Assembly: GCA_009778785.1 (NCBI GenBank)
Contig: WRFN01000005.1
Coordinates: 1-64,000, forward strand
Origin: Betaproteobacteria bacterium
Lineage (GTDB): Bacteria; Pseudomonadota; Gammaproteobacteria; Burkholderiales; Casimicrobiaceae
DNA: 64,000 nt
Direction of reading: 5' to 3'
Each line of letters begins with the position of its first letter. Position 1 is the stretch's first letter. The notes beneath the pieces were generated by a model. It had not been told where the DNA came from. It saw only the letters and a list, made by a program, of their open reading frames with translations, and made no database searches. Both the position numbers and the translations under genes were made by a program. Below, one piece after another: positions 16,300 to 25,189 of this stretch.

Positions 16300-18678
16300 T
16301 TAAGGTTGATCGGCGCTGTTGTCGCCGGTAGCGTTGCCGGTCAGTTCCCGATAGGCAATTCCCTGCATGATTTTATAACGCAAATAGGTGGTGAAGTCCG
16401 GCGCCCACAGCGCTTCGTCCAGTGAAACGATGCGCGCTTGCTCGAACTCCGGCCCCGGACACCAGAGCAACGCCGGGTATGTTTCGGTGATCTTTGCGCC
16501 CGTCTTGTCTCGTTCGGGGATGTCCCATCCGCTGATCACCGCGCAGTTTTGAAGCGCTTCGCCGCTCCAAGCGCGTTGCCCTGGCACGGTCTCGGTGTTG
16601 GTTGCGTCGAACGACGACGGCGGAAACGCGAACGAATAGAAAGGATACGGGGACTTGATGTCTTGTTCGCTAAAAAAGGTCGTTTCGGACAAGCGCCGAA
16701 CTTGCGCAACCGGCAACAACTGCAGCCGAGGATAACCGTCGTAGCGCGACAACAATTCCCGATAGTCGTCGGGGAAAATCATGTTCAAGCGTTTTTGCGC
16801 CTCGACGATTTGTTCGGGATCGGCGGGAGCGGGCAACGGCGGCGGCGACGCAGGTTTTTGGAACTGTTCAAACCAGCCCCAGCGAGATCGGAGGGGAAGC
16901 ACATGCTCCGGCGGCGGCATCCGCAACAACAACTGCGGAACGCTCATTCCGCCAAGTGACAGGAAAACGCGCTGCTGCGTTTGTTTCTTTACTTCCGGAT
17001 CAATGCGTGGAGGTATCACGGAGGGCGGCGTGACCTTCATCGAAATCAGCGTCCAGAAAATCAGCGGCAGACATAACAGAACGAGATACAGCGCCATCAG
17101 CGCTATGCGATGTTGCCGACTCAGCGGCGTTTGCTTCAACGCGGCAGTGACGGCAAAAGCCTGCCGCAAACGGCTTGCCATGTTGGCGGGATCGCCGGCG
17201 CATTGTTGCAGCGTTTCAAGCACCCGCTTTCGCTGTTGATCGGGAGAAGCGCCGGCGAAAGAGGCGTCCGCCGCCAGCAAGCGCTCGGCGCGATGGCAGA
17301 CCAGCCGCGACGGCGTCAACAGCAATGGGAACAACAATAAGAGCACCGCCAGAAAATAAAAGTGGAAACAAGAAGCCGTGATGACGGCTGCCGCAAGGTA
17401 GATAACGACGATCAGCACGGTTTGAACGATGCGCCAGCGCAGCGGCAACAGCGCTTGCACGATCTGGCTGCCATCGACGGACGGGATCGGCAGCAGAAGG
17501 ATATAGTTGAAAGTCAACAGCACTATCGCCGCGAAAAACATCGCGTTTTCGCTGTCGGCGTTGCTGATGATCGCAAAAATCAACAACATCCAGCCCAGCA
17601 CGATGCTGGGCAGCGGCCCCATCATCGCTGCCCAGGCGAGCCGCGTTGCACTCGGGTTTTCTCTGGAGTTAACGCTGACGCTGCACACCAACGGCGGCCC
17701 CAGCATTTGCACACGCCGGAAACCCAGCGCGCGCAAGGTCAAGTAGTGAGCGCCTTCGTGCAGAATGATAACGCCAAGAATGACGGGGGCGAGGGCCAGA
17801 GATCGGAACACCCCGAACGCGACAAAAAACAAAGCACACCATAACAACAAGAACAACCACTGCCACCGCACCGGCAACGAGAGTTTCAGCAGGTTTTCAA
17901 AAAACGCCGCCAACATCACTTGTCGGGCAAGCGGCACTTTCTCCTTCTTCTTTTTTCGCCGAGGTTGCGTCCAACTGAGCCACAAGAGGCGGAACGCGAA
18001 GCGCAGCGTCGGGCGGGCGACGCCCTGCGCGTCGCGCCACAATTTACCGGCGCCGACCAGCCGCGCATCAGAGCCGACCATCGTTTGCAATTCTTCCGGC
18101 AAGGTTTCCGGCGCGCCGAAGTTGGGGGCCGCCGGTGTTTTGAAGCCTTCCACCCAATGGCGGTGTTTCGCCCATTGCTCGGCGAGCGTTGCGCCGGTGA
18201 TCGTTTGCGCCGGATGTTCGTCGTCGGCAATCGCTTTGGAGATGAAGTTGTTTACCTGACTGGTGAGTCTGCGACCATCGGCCAGACGGGTCACGAATTG
18301 CGTGGTCAACTCATTGGGCAAGGAAGGGTTCAGCGGCGGATACAGCTCCACCAGCGTGTTTTTTTCGGCATGGCAAAAAAAAGCAGCGAGCACCGCAAAA
18401 GACCCGGGCGTTTCCTTCTCCGGCGCGACCACCGCCCATTGCGGCGGCGAAAAGCCAAGCGCCGTCAACTCGGCGGCGGCTTTTTCGTAGAGATCGGCGG
18501 TGGCCATTTGCGGCTGCGTGTGCCCGGGCAAACGACGCACGACCTGCGAGGGAAAGACGACCATCAAGTAGGCGCGCAGGGACAGCAGGACGACGAAGCA
18601 CCCGACCGCACACACCAGAGCAATGATGATCAGCGCGTTGAACGCCATTCCGGTTTCCTTGTTTCCAGATTTCGCCAT
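16300..18678 (-). CDS. Membrane site-2-type metalloprotease (M50) fused to a SMI1/KNR4 (SUKH) domain
   Basis: A 792-residue membrane protein. One TM helix lies at ~12-35, then a soluble region, then several TM helices (~270-480). Within them are ILHEGAHYLTLRALGF, carrying the zinc motif HExxH, and LLLPIPSVDGSQI, the PxxxxDG third-ligand motif of site-2 proteases. After another TM helix at ~545-565, residues ~640-770 contain EAQKRLNMIFPDDYRELLSR then YDG, the start signature of SMI1/KNR4 (SUKH) domains, which are known from immunity and regulatory proteins. The fusion suggests intramembrane proteolysis coupled to protein binding; substrate unknown. An alternative start is the Met 10 codons downstream. 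The gene stands alone, 42 nt before the PEBP gene. Confidence 0.8.
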   Translation of the reverse strand: MAKSGNKETGMAFNALIIIALVCAVGCFVVLLSLRAYLMVVFPSQVVRRLPGHTQPQMATADLYEKAAAELTALGFSPPQWAVVAPEKETPGSFAVLAAFFCHAEKNTLVELYPPLNPSLPNELTTQFVTRLADGRRLTSQVNNFISKAIADDEHPAQTITGATLAEQWAKHRHWVEGFKTPAAPNFGAPETLPEELQTMVGSDARLVGAGKLWRDAQGVARPTLRFAFRLLWLSWTQPRRKKKKEKVPLARQVMLAAFFENLLKLSLPVRWQWLFLLLWCALFFVAFGVFRSLALAPVILGVIILHEGAHYLTLRALGFRRVQMLGPPLVCSVSVNSRENPSATRLAWAAMMGPLPSIVLGWMLLIFAIISNADSENAMFFAAIVLLTFNYILLLPIPSVDGSQIVQALLPLRWRIVQTVLIVVIYLAAAVITASCFHFYFLAVLLLLFPLLLTPSRLVCHRAERLLAADASFAGASPDQQRKRVLETLQQCAGDPANMASRLRQAFAVTAALKQTPLSRQHRIALMALYLVLLCLPLIFWTLISMKVTPPSVIPPRIDPEVKKQTQQRVFLSLGGMSVPQLLLRMPPPEHVLPLRSRWGWFEQFQKPASPPPLPAPADPEQIVEAQKRLNMIFPDDYRELLSRYDGYPRLQLLPVAQVRRLSETTFFSEQDIKSPYPFYSFAFPPSSFDATNTETVPGQRAWSGEALQNCAVISGWDIPERDKTGAKITETYPALLWCPGPEFEQARIVSLDEALWAPDFTTYLRYKIMQGIAYRELTGNATGDNSADQP

Positions 18679-18689
18679 GATACCTTAAT

Positions 18690-19010
18690 AGCGTTATGGC
18701 GAAACAAGGTTTCCCTCTCCGCAGAGAGAGGCGTTGGGAGATGCCGTCATTCCCGCGCACGCGGGAAGCCAGAGGCCATCTCTCCTCTCGTGGAGAGGGG
18801 TGGTTTTTCGTTGCGCCGCATACCCCTCTCTCCCGACCTCTCTCCCACAAGGGGAGAGAGGAGAAAAGCACGATCTTCTCTCCGCAGAGAGAGGCACACT
18901 CGCCCCCCCCTCCTCTCGTGAGAGGGATTGGGGGTCTGGATTCCCGCCTTCGCGGGAATGACGGCCCTTCCCTCTCCCCTCGCGGGAGAGGTTGCTCGAA
19001 GATGCATGGT
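18690..19010. repeat. Cluster of short inverted repeats
   Basis: No gene is seen between 18,679 and 19,175. The first 330 bp are a run of short palindromes: CCGCAGAGAGAGG twice (~18,720 and ~18,881), CTCTCCTCTCGTGGAGAGG, CTCTCCCACAAGGGGAGAG, TCCTCTCGTGAGAGG, CCCTCGCGGGAGAGG, an imperfect ATTCCC-N8-GGGAAG at 18,749-18,768 and a perfect ATTCCC-N8-GGGAAT at 18,940-18,959. Their mixed orientation suggests nested insertions of small repeat elements. Confidence 0.75.
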
Positions 19011-19055
19011 GTTATCTTTTTAAAAACATTACGACTGGATGGCGCTTGTCTTGTT

Positions 19056-19064
19056 TGGTATAAT
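19056..19064 (+). promoter_or_regulatory. Extended -10 promoter candidate for the efflux operon
   Basis: TGGTATAAT is a perfect TGnTATAAT extended -10 element. It lies about 110 nt before the emrA-like start, with no gene between. A -35 is poor, as often for extended -10 promoters. Confidence 0.5.
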
Positions 19065-19175
19065 CACTTTTTCAAAAGGGCAAAACAGACGCACCTCACT
19101 CACTAGAACGCACTTAAAAGGGTTCGTTGAGAGGGGTAGCGCGTTTTTCCAAAATCATGCAAGAAAATCAAGATC

Positions 19176-20339
19176 ATGACGTCTAGTGAGCAGAAGCCTG
19201 CGGAGTCTTCCGCCTCCCCCCAACGACCGGCGGCATCTTCCGCCTCCCCCCAGATTTCGGCAAAACACTTGGGAATGCGCCCCCTGCGACTCCGTCGTCT
19301 GCTGGCTTCGGCGCGACGTTACCGAAAATGGGTTCTTCTCGCTGTCGCCGCCGTCGTGCTTGTCGTCGGCGGGGTGTGGGGATACGAACGGTTGGGGCAT
19401 GTGACCGAAAACGATGCCCGCGTGAAGGCCGACATGATTACCGTGAGCAGTCGCGTCGATGGTTGGGTTGCCGAGCGGCCGGTCACCGACGGGCAACTCA
19501 TCAAGATCGGGCAGGAGTTGGTGGTGATCGACCAGCGCGAAGCCGATCTCAAGCTGGCGGAATTGCACGCGCAGGCCGAAGCGATTCGTTTGCGGCGCGA
19601 GCAAATCACCATCCGGCAGGGCATGGTGGGAACTACGGCGCGCGATGCGGTCGCGGCGGCGCAAGCCAACAACGATGCGGCGACCTCGCGGCTGGAGCAA
19701 GCCAAGCGCGAATTCCAGCGCGCCGAGGAATTGCTCGGGCGCATCGTCTCGCACGAGTTGTGGGAACAACGGCAAACGCAGTTGCGGCAAGCTGAAGCGG
19801 CGGCGTTGGCGGCGGCCACCGCCTTGTCGGACGCGAAAGCAAAAATGGGCGACATCGGCGTGCTGGGCAAAGAGTACGACACGCTCGCGCAAGAAGCCGC
19901 GCAAACCGACGCGCAGATTCGCGCGCAGGAAATCAACATCGCTGACCGGCGGGTGCGCAGCCCGATTGACGGGATCGTCGATCAGAAATTTGTGGAGCCG
20001 GGCGAATACGTCGTTCCCGGGCAGCGCTTGTTCATCATTCATGACCCCAAGAAAGTGTGGGTCGATGTGGATATCAAGGAAACCAAGCTGGATCGTTTGA
20101 AGCCAGGGCAGCCGGTCAAGGTCAGCGTTGACGCTTATCCCAGCCGCCGCTTCGTCGGCCACATCGAGCGCATCGGCAACTCGACCAGCGCCGAATTTGC
20201 GCTGTTGCCCAGTCCCAATCCGTCCGGCAATTTCACCAAAATCACGCAGCGCGTGCCGATCCGTATTGCCGTCGAGCAACCGGACGACAATCCTTTGCGT
20301 CCGGGCATGATGGTTGAAGTGGATATTGATTCGCATTGA
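19176..20339 (+). CDS. emrA: EmrA/HlyD-family membrane fusion protein of a multidrug efflux pump
   Basis: The periplasmic adaptor of a tripartite pump linking the inner-membrane transporter to the outer-membrane channel. The 387 residues comprise a Pro/Ser-rich cytoplasmic tail, one TM helix at ~50-72 (WVLLAVAAVVLVVGGVWGY), a lipoyl/biotinyl half-motif (VSSRVDGWVAERPVTDGQLI), a ~100-residue Ala/Gln/Glu-rich helical hairpin, the second half-motif RVRSPIDGIVDQKFVEPGEY and a beta-barrel domain ending LRPGMMVEVDID. This follows EmrA architecture. It is first in an operon with the NodT-type channel and the DHA2 transporter. No regulator gene is adjacent. Confidence 0.9.
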   Translation: MTSSEQKPAESSASPQRPAASSASPQISAKHLGMRPLRLRRLLASARRYRKWVLLAVAAVVLVVGGVWGYERLGHVTENDARVKADMITVSSRVDGWVAERPVTDGQLIKIGQELVVIDQREADLKLAELHAQAEAIRLRREQITIRQGMVGTTARDAVAAAQANNDAATSRLEQAKREFQRAEELLGRIVSHELWEQRQTQLRQAEAAALAAATALSDAKAKMGDIGVLGKEYDTLAQEAAQTDAQIRAQEINIADRRVRSPIDGIVDQKFVEPGEYVVPGQRLFIIHDPKKVWVDVDIKETKLDRLKPGQPVKVSVDAYPSRRFVGHIERIGNSTSAEFALLPSPNPSGNFTKITQRVPIRIAVEQPDDNPLRPGMMVEVDIDSH

Positions 20340-20364
20340 AGCGGTTTTGATTTATGTCTGAATA

Positions 20365-20455
20365 TTTTTCCCCCGCTCTCCCGCCCGCTCTCCCACGAGG
20401 GGAGAGAGGAGAAGATACAACCTTTTCCCACTTGTGGGAGAAGGGCGTTGTGGCG
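20365..20455. repeat. Short palindromic repeats inside the efflux operon
   Basis: The emrA-nodT spacer holds two palindromes, CTCTCCCACGAGGGGAGAG and TTCCCACTTGTGGGA, of the same class as the cluster at 18.7-19.0 kb. They remain open in the nodT frame, so an automatic caller would add about 38 residues to the NodT N-terminus that are really repeat DNA. Confidence 0.7.
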
Positions 20456-20467
20456 AGGAGGGCAGCG

Positions 20468-21889
20468 ATGAACGCCACCGTTGCGCTCCTGTTTGTTGGT
20501 CTTTCAGCGTTGACCGGCTGCGCCGTGGGGCCGGATTACGTCAAACCCGAGGTTACGCTGGCGCCGTTGCACAACACCGAAGCGGTGGCGTCTCGCGCCG
20601 TTGACAAGAAAGAGCCGCCGCTCGATCAGTGGTGGCAGGGGTTTGACGATCCGCAGTTGACGCAGATCATCACGCGTGTTCTGGCTCAAAATCTGGACAT
20701 TCAGGCGTCGCTGGAGCGCGTGACGCAAGCGCGCGCCGTTGCTCAGGCGGCGGGGGCGAAGCGGTTGCCGACGGTGGACGCGAGCGCGCAAGCGCTGCGT
20801 GAACGCATGTCGCTCGACAACCCACTCGGACTCCTCGCGCTTAACGTCATGCCCGATTTTCCGCAGACCAGCAATTTGTTCGACGCCGGCATCGGCGCGT
20901 CGTGGGAACTGGATTTGTTCGGCGGCCTCAAGCGGCAGGAAGAAGCGGCGGTGGCGATGGCCGACGCTGCCGAGGCGACGCACGCGGGTGTGCGAATTTC
21001 GGTGGCGGCGGAAGCGGCCGACACTTATTTCAGGATTCGCGGGAATCAGGCGCAAATGAAGGTGATCGAAGACCGCATCGCCAACGATACCCGCTTGCTG
21101 GAAATGTTGAAGGAGCGTCGGGTTCACGGCTTTGCTACCGACCGCGAAGTCGCGCAGGGCGAAGCGTTGCTGGCGCACACGCAGGGCGAGGGAACGCTGT
21201 TGCGGATTGATCTCGAAGCGCAGTTGAATCGCCTGGATGTGTTGATGGGCGCGCAGCCGGGGACTTACGCCCAAGAGTTGAGCGCGCCGGCGCTCATTCC
21301 GGCGGTTCCGAAAATCACGACCGCGCCGACTGCCGATTTCTTGCGCCGTCGCCCGGACGTGATCGCCGCCGAGCGGGAGCTGGCCGCCGCCAATGCGCGT
21401 ATCGGCGCGGCAGTGGCCGAGTATTATCCGTCCGTCTCTTTGTCGGGCTTGTTGGGCTACGAAAGTTTGACGCCCGCCGGTCTCTTCCATCCCTCAACGT
21501 TTCAGCCGCAAGGACTTTTGGGATTGCGCTGGCGGCTGTTCGATTTTGGCCGGATCGATGCGGAAGTGGCGCAAGCCGATGCCGCTACCCGTGAAGCGCT
21601 TCTTCGTTACCGGCAAACGGTTCTGCGCGCTGCCGAGGACGTGGAAAACGCTTGCGTGACGCTCGTTCAACAGGAAACTTACAGTCAGGATGTGATTCGG
21701 CAAATCAACGCGCTGACCCAAGTCTATGACGACTCGGAAACGGCTTATCGGTTCGGGATGATCGCGCTGACGGACGTGCTGGATGCCGACCGCCAACTGC
21801 TGTCCGCGCAAAGCGAATTGCCGCGCGCGCAAACCGACGCGGCGCGAGCGGCGGTGCGTTTGTTCCGGGCGTTGGGCGGCGGATGGTGA
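20468..21889 (+). CDS. NodT-family outer-membrane efflux lipoprotein
   Basis: The TolC-like outer-membrane channel of the pump. ATG 20468 is chosen because GAGGAGG lies 7 nt upstream and the lipoprotein signal then reads VALLFVGLSALTGCAVGPDY, with lipidation at the Cys; upstream in-frame sequence is palindromic repeat. The 473-residue product has the duplicated OEP domain: WWQGFDDPQLTQIITRVLAQNLDI in the first half and RRRPDVIAAERELAAANARI in the second, where the RRPDV motif is diagnostic. The C-terminus (FRALGGGW) is the usual end of NodT proteins. The downstream transporter starts 4 nt after the stop. Confidence 0.92.
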   Translation: MNATVALLFVGLSALTGCAVGPDYVKPEVTLAPLHNTEAVASRAVDKKEPPLDQWWQGFDDPQLTQIITRVLAQNLDIQASLERVTQARAVAQAAGAKRLPTVDASAQALRERMSLDNPLGLLALNVMPDFPQTSNLFDAGIGASWELDLFGGLKRQEEAAVAMADAAEATHAGVRISVAAEAADTYFRIRGNQAQMKVIEDRIANDTRLLEMLKERRVHGFATDREVAQGEALLAHTQGEGTLLRIDLEAQLNRLDVLMGAQPGTYAQELSAPALIPAVPKITTAPTADFLRRRPDVIAAERELAAANARIGAAVAEYYPSVSLSGLLGYESLTPAGLFHPSTFQPQGLLGLRWRLFDFGRIDAEVAQADAATREALLRYRQTVLRAAEDVENACVTLVQQETYSQDVIRQINALTQVYDDSETAYRFGMIALTDVLDADRQLLSAQSELPRAQTDAARAAVRLFRALGGGW

Positions 21890-21893
21890 TAAG

Positions 21894-23432
21894 GTGACCC
21901 ACCAAATTACGACCGACGAGCTGATGGCGCGCTACGGCGCGCCTTACAAATGGCTCGCTGCTGCGACGATTCTGGTGGGGCTGGTGGCGATGATCGGTTC
22001 GTCCACCATCATCAACGTAGCGATGCCCGACATCATGGGCGAATTCGGCATGGGGCAGGATCAGGCGCAATGGTTGTCCACCGGCTTCACCGCCGCAATG
22101 ACCGTTGCGATGCTGGCAGCCACCTGGGCAGTCAAATCGTTCGGCAGCCGAAAAACTTACATCCTGTCGCTCATCATCTTCGCTGCTGGTTCCATTATCG
22201 GCGCGTTCAGTCCCAACGACACGATTCTGATTTTTGCCCGGATCATTCAAGGCGCGGCGGCGGGATTGGCGCAGCCCTTGGGCATGGTCATCATGTTTCA
22301 GGTTTTTCCGGTCGATCAGCGCGGTTCCGCGATGGGGCTTTACGGCATGGGCGTGATTCTGGCGCCGGCGCTGGGGCCGACCATCGGCGGCATGCTCATC
22401 GACAGCTACTCGTGGCACTACGTTTTTTTCCTGGCGCTGCCGTCCTGCGTTGTGGCGTTCTTGATGGCGACGGCGTTTCTGCCGACGACCACCGCCAGCA
22501 AAAAGCCCGACTTCGATTGGGCCGGCTTCACCCTGTTGTCAGTCGGCATCGCGGCCTTTCTCGCGGGCATGTCCAACGGCCAGCGCTTGGGCTGGGACTC
22601 CAACTTCGTTCGCGGGGCGGGCATCGTATCGGCGGTCACCTTGCTCGCCTTCGTCGTGCAAGAGCGGCGCACGGCAACCCCGCTGCTCAATCTCGACGTT
22701 TATAAAAACTCCCGATTCGTCGCCGCCTCTTTCGTCGCGCTCATTCTGGGCGTCGGCGTTTTCGGTTCCACTTACCTCGTGCCGCTTTTCGTTCAGTTGG
22801 TGCAAGGTTATACCCCGACCGACTCAGGCCTTCTGCTGATGCCTGCCGGTCTCGTGCTGGGCGTTGTTTTTCCGGTGGTGGGGCGATTGAGCGACCGCTT
22901 TCCCGCGCACATCCTGATCGCCATCGGCGTTGTTTTGTTTGCGATCTCCAATTACCTCATGGGCTTCGTTGACACCGATATTCCGTTCTGGACCTTGGCC
23001 GGTTATGTGATTATCGGGCGCGTCGGCATGGGTTTCATCATGCCGTCCCTCAACAGCGGCGCGCTTAAAGTTCTGGATTATCGGCTGGTTCACGACGGCG
23101 CCGGCGCGATCAATTTCATCCGGCAGTTGGGCGGCGCTATCGGCGTCAACCTGCTCTCCGTTTATCTGGAACGACAAACGACCCTTTACGCGCACGATAT
23201 CAACGCGATGCAAACCGGCAGCGCCTCCGCCACGTCAACCCTGCACGCCATCACCGGCGCGCTGAACGCATCAGGACTGCCGCCGGGATCGGCCATCGCC
23301 GAAGCCCACCGCTTTTTGTCCAACATGATTTCCGCGCAGGCCAGCGTGATGGGGTACAGGGCAAGCTTCTTGTTCGTGGCCGTGGTATTCTTTATTGCAC
23401 TCCTGCCGGCCTGGTACATGCGAGTAAAATAG
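21894..23432 (+). CDS. emrB: EmrB-type DHA2 major facilitator multidrug transporter
   Basis: An inner-membrane drug:proton antiporter of 512 residues with about 14 TM helices. It starts at GTG 21894, 4 nt after the nodT stop; an ATG at 21924 is possible. The family signature ARIIQGAAAGLAQPLGMVIM (motif of TM4) is clear, as are GPTIGGMLIDSYSWHYVFF (motif C region, TM5-6) and the N-terminal STIINVAMPDIMGEFGM. Together with the EmrA-like adaptor and NodT channel it completes a tripartite exporter. The substrate cannot be told from sequence. Confidence 0.92.
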   Translation: MTHQITTDELMARYGAPYKWLAAATILVGLVAMIGSSTIINVAMPDIMGEFGMGQDQAQWLSTGFTAAMTVAMLAATWAVKSFGSRKTYILSLIIFAAGSIIGAFSPNDTILIFARIIQGAAAGLAQPLGMVIMFQVFPVDQRGSAMGLYGMGVILAPALGPTIGGMLIDSYSWHYVFFLALPSCVVAFLMATAFLPTTTASKKPDFDWAGFTLLSVGIAAFLAGMSNGQRLGWDSNFVRGAGIVSAVTLLAFVVQERRTATPLLNLDVYKNSRFVAASFVALILGVGVFGSTYLVPLFVQLVQGYTPTDSGLLLMPAGLVLGVVFPVVGRLSDRFPAHILIAIGVVLFAISNYLMGFVDTDIPFWTLAGYVIIGRVGMGFIMPSLNSGALKVLDYRLVHDGAGAINFIRQLGGAIGVNLLSVYLERQTTLYAHDINAMQTGSASATSTLHAITGALNASGLPPGSAIAEAHRFLSNMISAQASVMGYRASFLFVAVVFFIALLPAWYMRVK

Positions 23433-23487
23433 CGGGACGGTTGAGCAACCAGACAAATCGCACAATCATTGAAAAGGGGTGGTGACC

Positions 23488-23943
23488 ATGTTGAAAATCA
23501 TTCTCGTTCCTGTGGATGCGTCCGATCAGAAAGATGCCGTTCTGCATCAGGCGGTAGAAATCACGCGCAACTTCGGCGGCACGCTGCACCTGGCCGCCGT
23601 GCACGACATCAACCAGCTTTGGGAGGCGAAGATGCCCGAACCGCCTCCCGAAATCTTCGATTCGCTGGAAGAAGAAACCCGAGCGCGCCTCGAAGCCGCC
23701 CAACGACAAGTTCAAGAGTGGGGCATGGCGTCAGAAGGCCACTTTCTGGAAGGGCCGGTGACCGAACAAATCTCGCGCTTGGCCGGACAAATCAATGCCG
23801 ACTTGATCGTGATGGGGCACCGCCAAATGTCCAAACTGCGGCGACTGCTGAAAAATTCCGCGGCAAAGGGACTGATCGACGAATCGCCGTGCAGCGTGAT
23901 GATCGTCAGAGAACACAAAGGGGTGGTGGAGGAAGGGCAGTAG
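23488..23943 (+). CDS. Universal stress protein (UspA family)
   Basis: A single-domain Usp of 151 residues. ATG 23488 follows AAAAGGGG; two GTG codons just upstream are in frame but badly spaced. Features are the N-terminal strand LKIILVPVDASDQKDAVL with the Asp that contacts ATP, and the C-terminal nucleotide loop IVMGHRQMSKLRRLL followed by NSAAKGLIDESPCSVMIV, close to the G-2x-G-9x-G(S/T) pattern, though the second Gly is replaced. It lies 55 nt after emrB on the same strand, but whether it shares its transcript is unclear. Confidence 0.87.
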   Translation: MLKIILVPVDASDQKDAVLHQAVEITRNFGGTLHLAAVHDINQLWEAKMPEPPPEIFDSLEEETRARLEAAQRQVQEWGMASEGHFLEGPVTEQISRLAGQINADLIVMGHRQMSKLRRLLKNSAAKGLIDESPCSVMIVREHKGVVEEGQ

Positions 23944-24277
23944 TTGGCGTGAGATAACGGTGGCGGCGTCTCTATGAGGAGCCGCTCCAATTCTTCAAAC
24001 TTTACCGGTTGAAGCGTGCTTCTCGTTTCAATCCGCGCACTCGTTAGGGGCGCGATGACGCGCCAACATGACCAACTCCTGACGCTGTTCAATCACTGTT
24101 TGCTCCTTCTGGGGCAGCGCCGTTCTCCATCTCCAAAGATGACGGCAAAAGAGTAACCCATGTCTTGGCACATGAGTGGAGTCTGTACACCGCCTCTCCC
24201 AAGCGGGGAATACACGTCGCCCGAAAAGTCGTATAAACCATGTACAATACCCCCCGTCTTTCTTTCATTTTCACGCC
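23944..24277. other. Gene-poor spacer upstream of the menA-like gene
   Basis: No convincing gene is present. The stretch contains the CRISPR-repeat-like sequence described separately, and a TACAAT hexamer at 24,243-24,248 which could be the -10 of the menA-like operon, although no good -35 is visible. Confidence 0.5.
24025..24059 (-). repeat. Solitary sequence resembling a type I-C CRISPR repeat
   Basis: Read on the minus strand it begins GTC, continues CGCGCCCCTAACGAG and ends GCGCGGATTGAAAC. The 3' end GGATTGAAAC and the CGCGCCCC block match the general form of type I-C repeats. Only one copy is present and no cas gene is in the window, so this is at best a relic. Confidence 0.25.
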
Positions 24278-25189
24278 ATGAATACGTTTTCTCCCTCGTT
24301 CAGCAACTGGGTCGTCGCCACACGCCCCTGGTCATTTCCGGCGTCCAGCATGCCCGCCCTGGTGACGTTCATTTATGTTTTTTTCTTGAGTCGGCAGGAA
24401 GCGCTGGAGGTTCACTGGTTGCTGGGCGTTCTGGCGGTGATCGGCGCGGTGATTTTTCAAATCAGCGGCAATCTGATCAGCGACTATTTCGATTATACGC
24501 ACGGCGTCGATCGTGAAGACACCTTCGGTTCCAGTCGCTTGCTGGTCAGCCGTGTTTTCAAACCACGCACGATTTTCTGGTACGGCGTCAGCTTCATCAC
24601 TTTCGGCGCGCTTCTCGGCCTTTATCTGGTTTCGCAAACCGGCTGGCCTTTGTTGGCGATTGGTCTGTTCGGTTTTTTCGGTGCCGGTTTTTATTATCTG
24701 TTCAAAAGTCGGGCGCTCGGCGATACGCTGATCTTCGTGATTTATGGCCCGCTGATTTCGCTCGGCGTTTTTTATGTGATGACCGGCGCGCTGGATTGGC
24801 GAATCATCGCCTTGTCGCTGCCGATTGCTTTCATCACAGTCAACATTCTGCATGCCAACAACACCCGCGACATCGCGCACGACAAACGCGCTCACATCAA
24901 AACATCGGCGATGTTGCTGGGGATTCGGGCATCGGTGTTCAAATACAAACTGTTGTTGATCCTCTCTTATCTGTTGATCGCCGCGCTGGTCGTGGCGGGC
25001 ATTCTCCCTTGGGCGACACTGTGCGTTTTTCTGACGCTGCCGCTGGCCGTCGGCAACTGCCGGATCATGGCGCGCGCGCGTGAAGAACAGCCGGAGAACA
25101 TCCGCGATCTCGATGTCAAAACCGCGCAACTGCAACTGACGTTCAGTGTTTTGCTGTCGGCGATGATTTTCGCGTCGGTCTGGATATGA
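24278..25189 (+). CDS. UbiA-superfamily prenyltransferase, MenA-like
   Basis: An inner-membrane prenyltransferase of 303 residues with 8-9 predicted TM helices. ATG 24278 is chosen since it gives the normal MenA N-terminus (WVVATRPWSFPASSMPAL); the open frame upstream lacks family similarity. The first Asp-rich motif is NLISDYFDYTHGVDRED and the second is NNTRDIAHDKRAHIKT, closest to 1,4-dihydroxy-2-naphthoate polyprenyltransferase, which makes demethylmenaquinone. No other men gene is in the window, so another aromatic acceptor is possible. Its stop overlaps the next gene by 4 nt (ATGA). Confidence 0.82.
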   Translation: MNTFSPSFSNWVVATRPWSFPASSMPALVTFIYVFFLSRQEALEVHWLLGVLAVIGAVIFQISGNLISDYFDYTHGVDREDTFGSSRLLVSRVFKPRTIFWYGVSFITFGALLGLYLVSQTGWPLLAIGLFGFFGAGFYYLFKSRALGDTLIFVIYGPLISLGVFYVMTGALDWRIIALSLPIAFITVNILHANNTRDIAHDKRAHIKTSAMLLGIRASVFKYKLLLILSYLLIAALVVAGILPWATLCVFLTLPLAVGNCRIMARAREEQPENIRDLDVKTAQLQLTFSVLLSAMIFASVWI

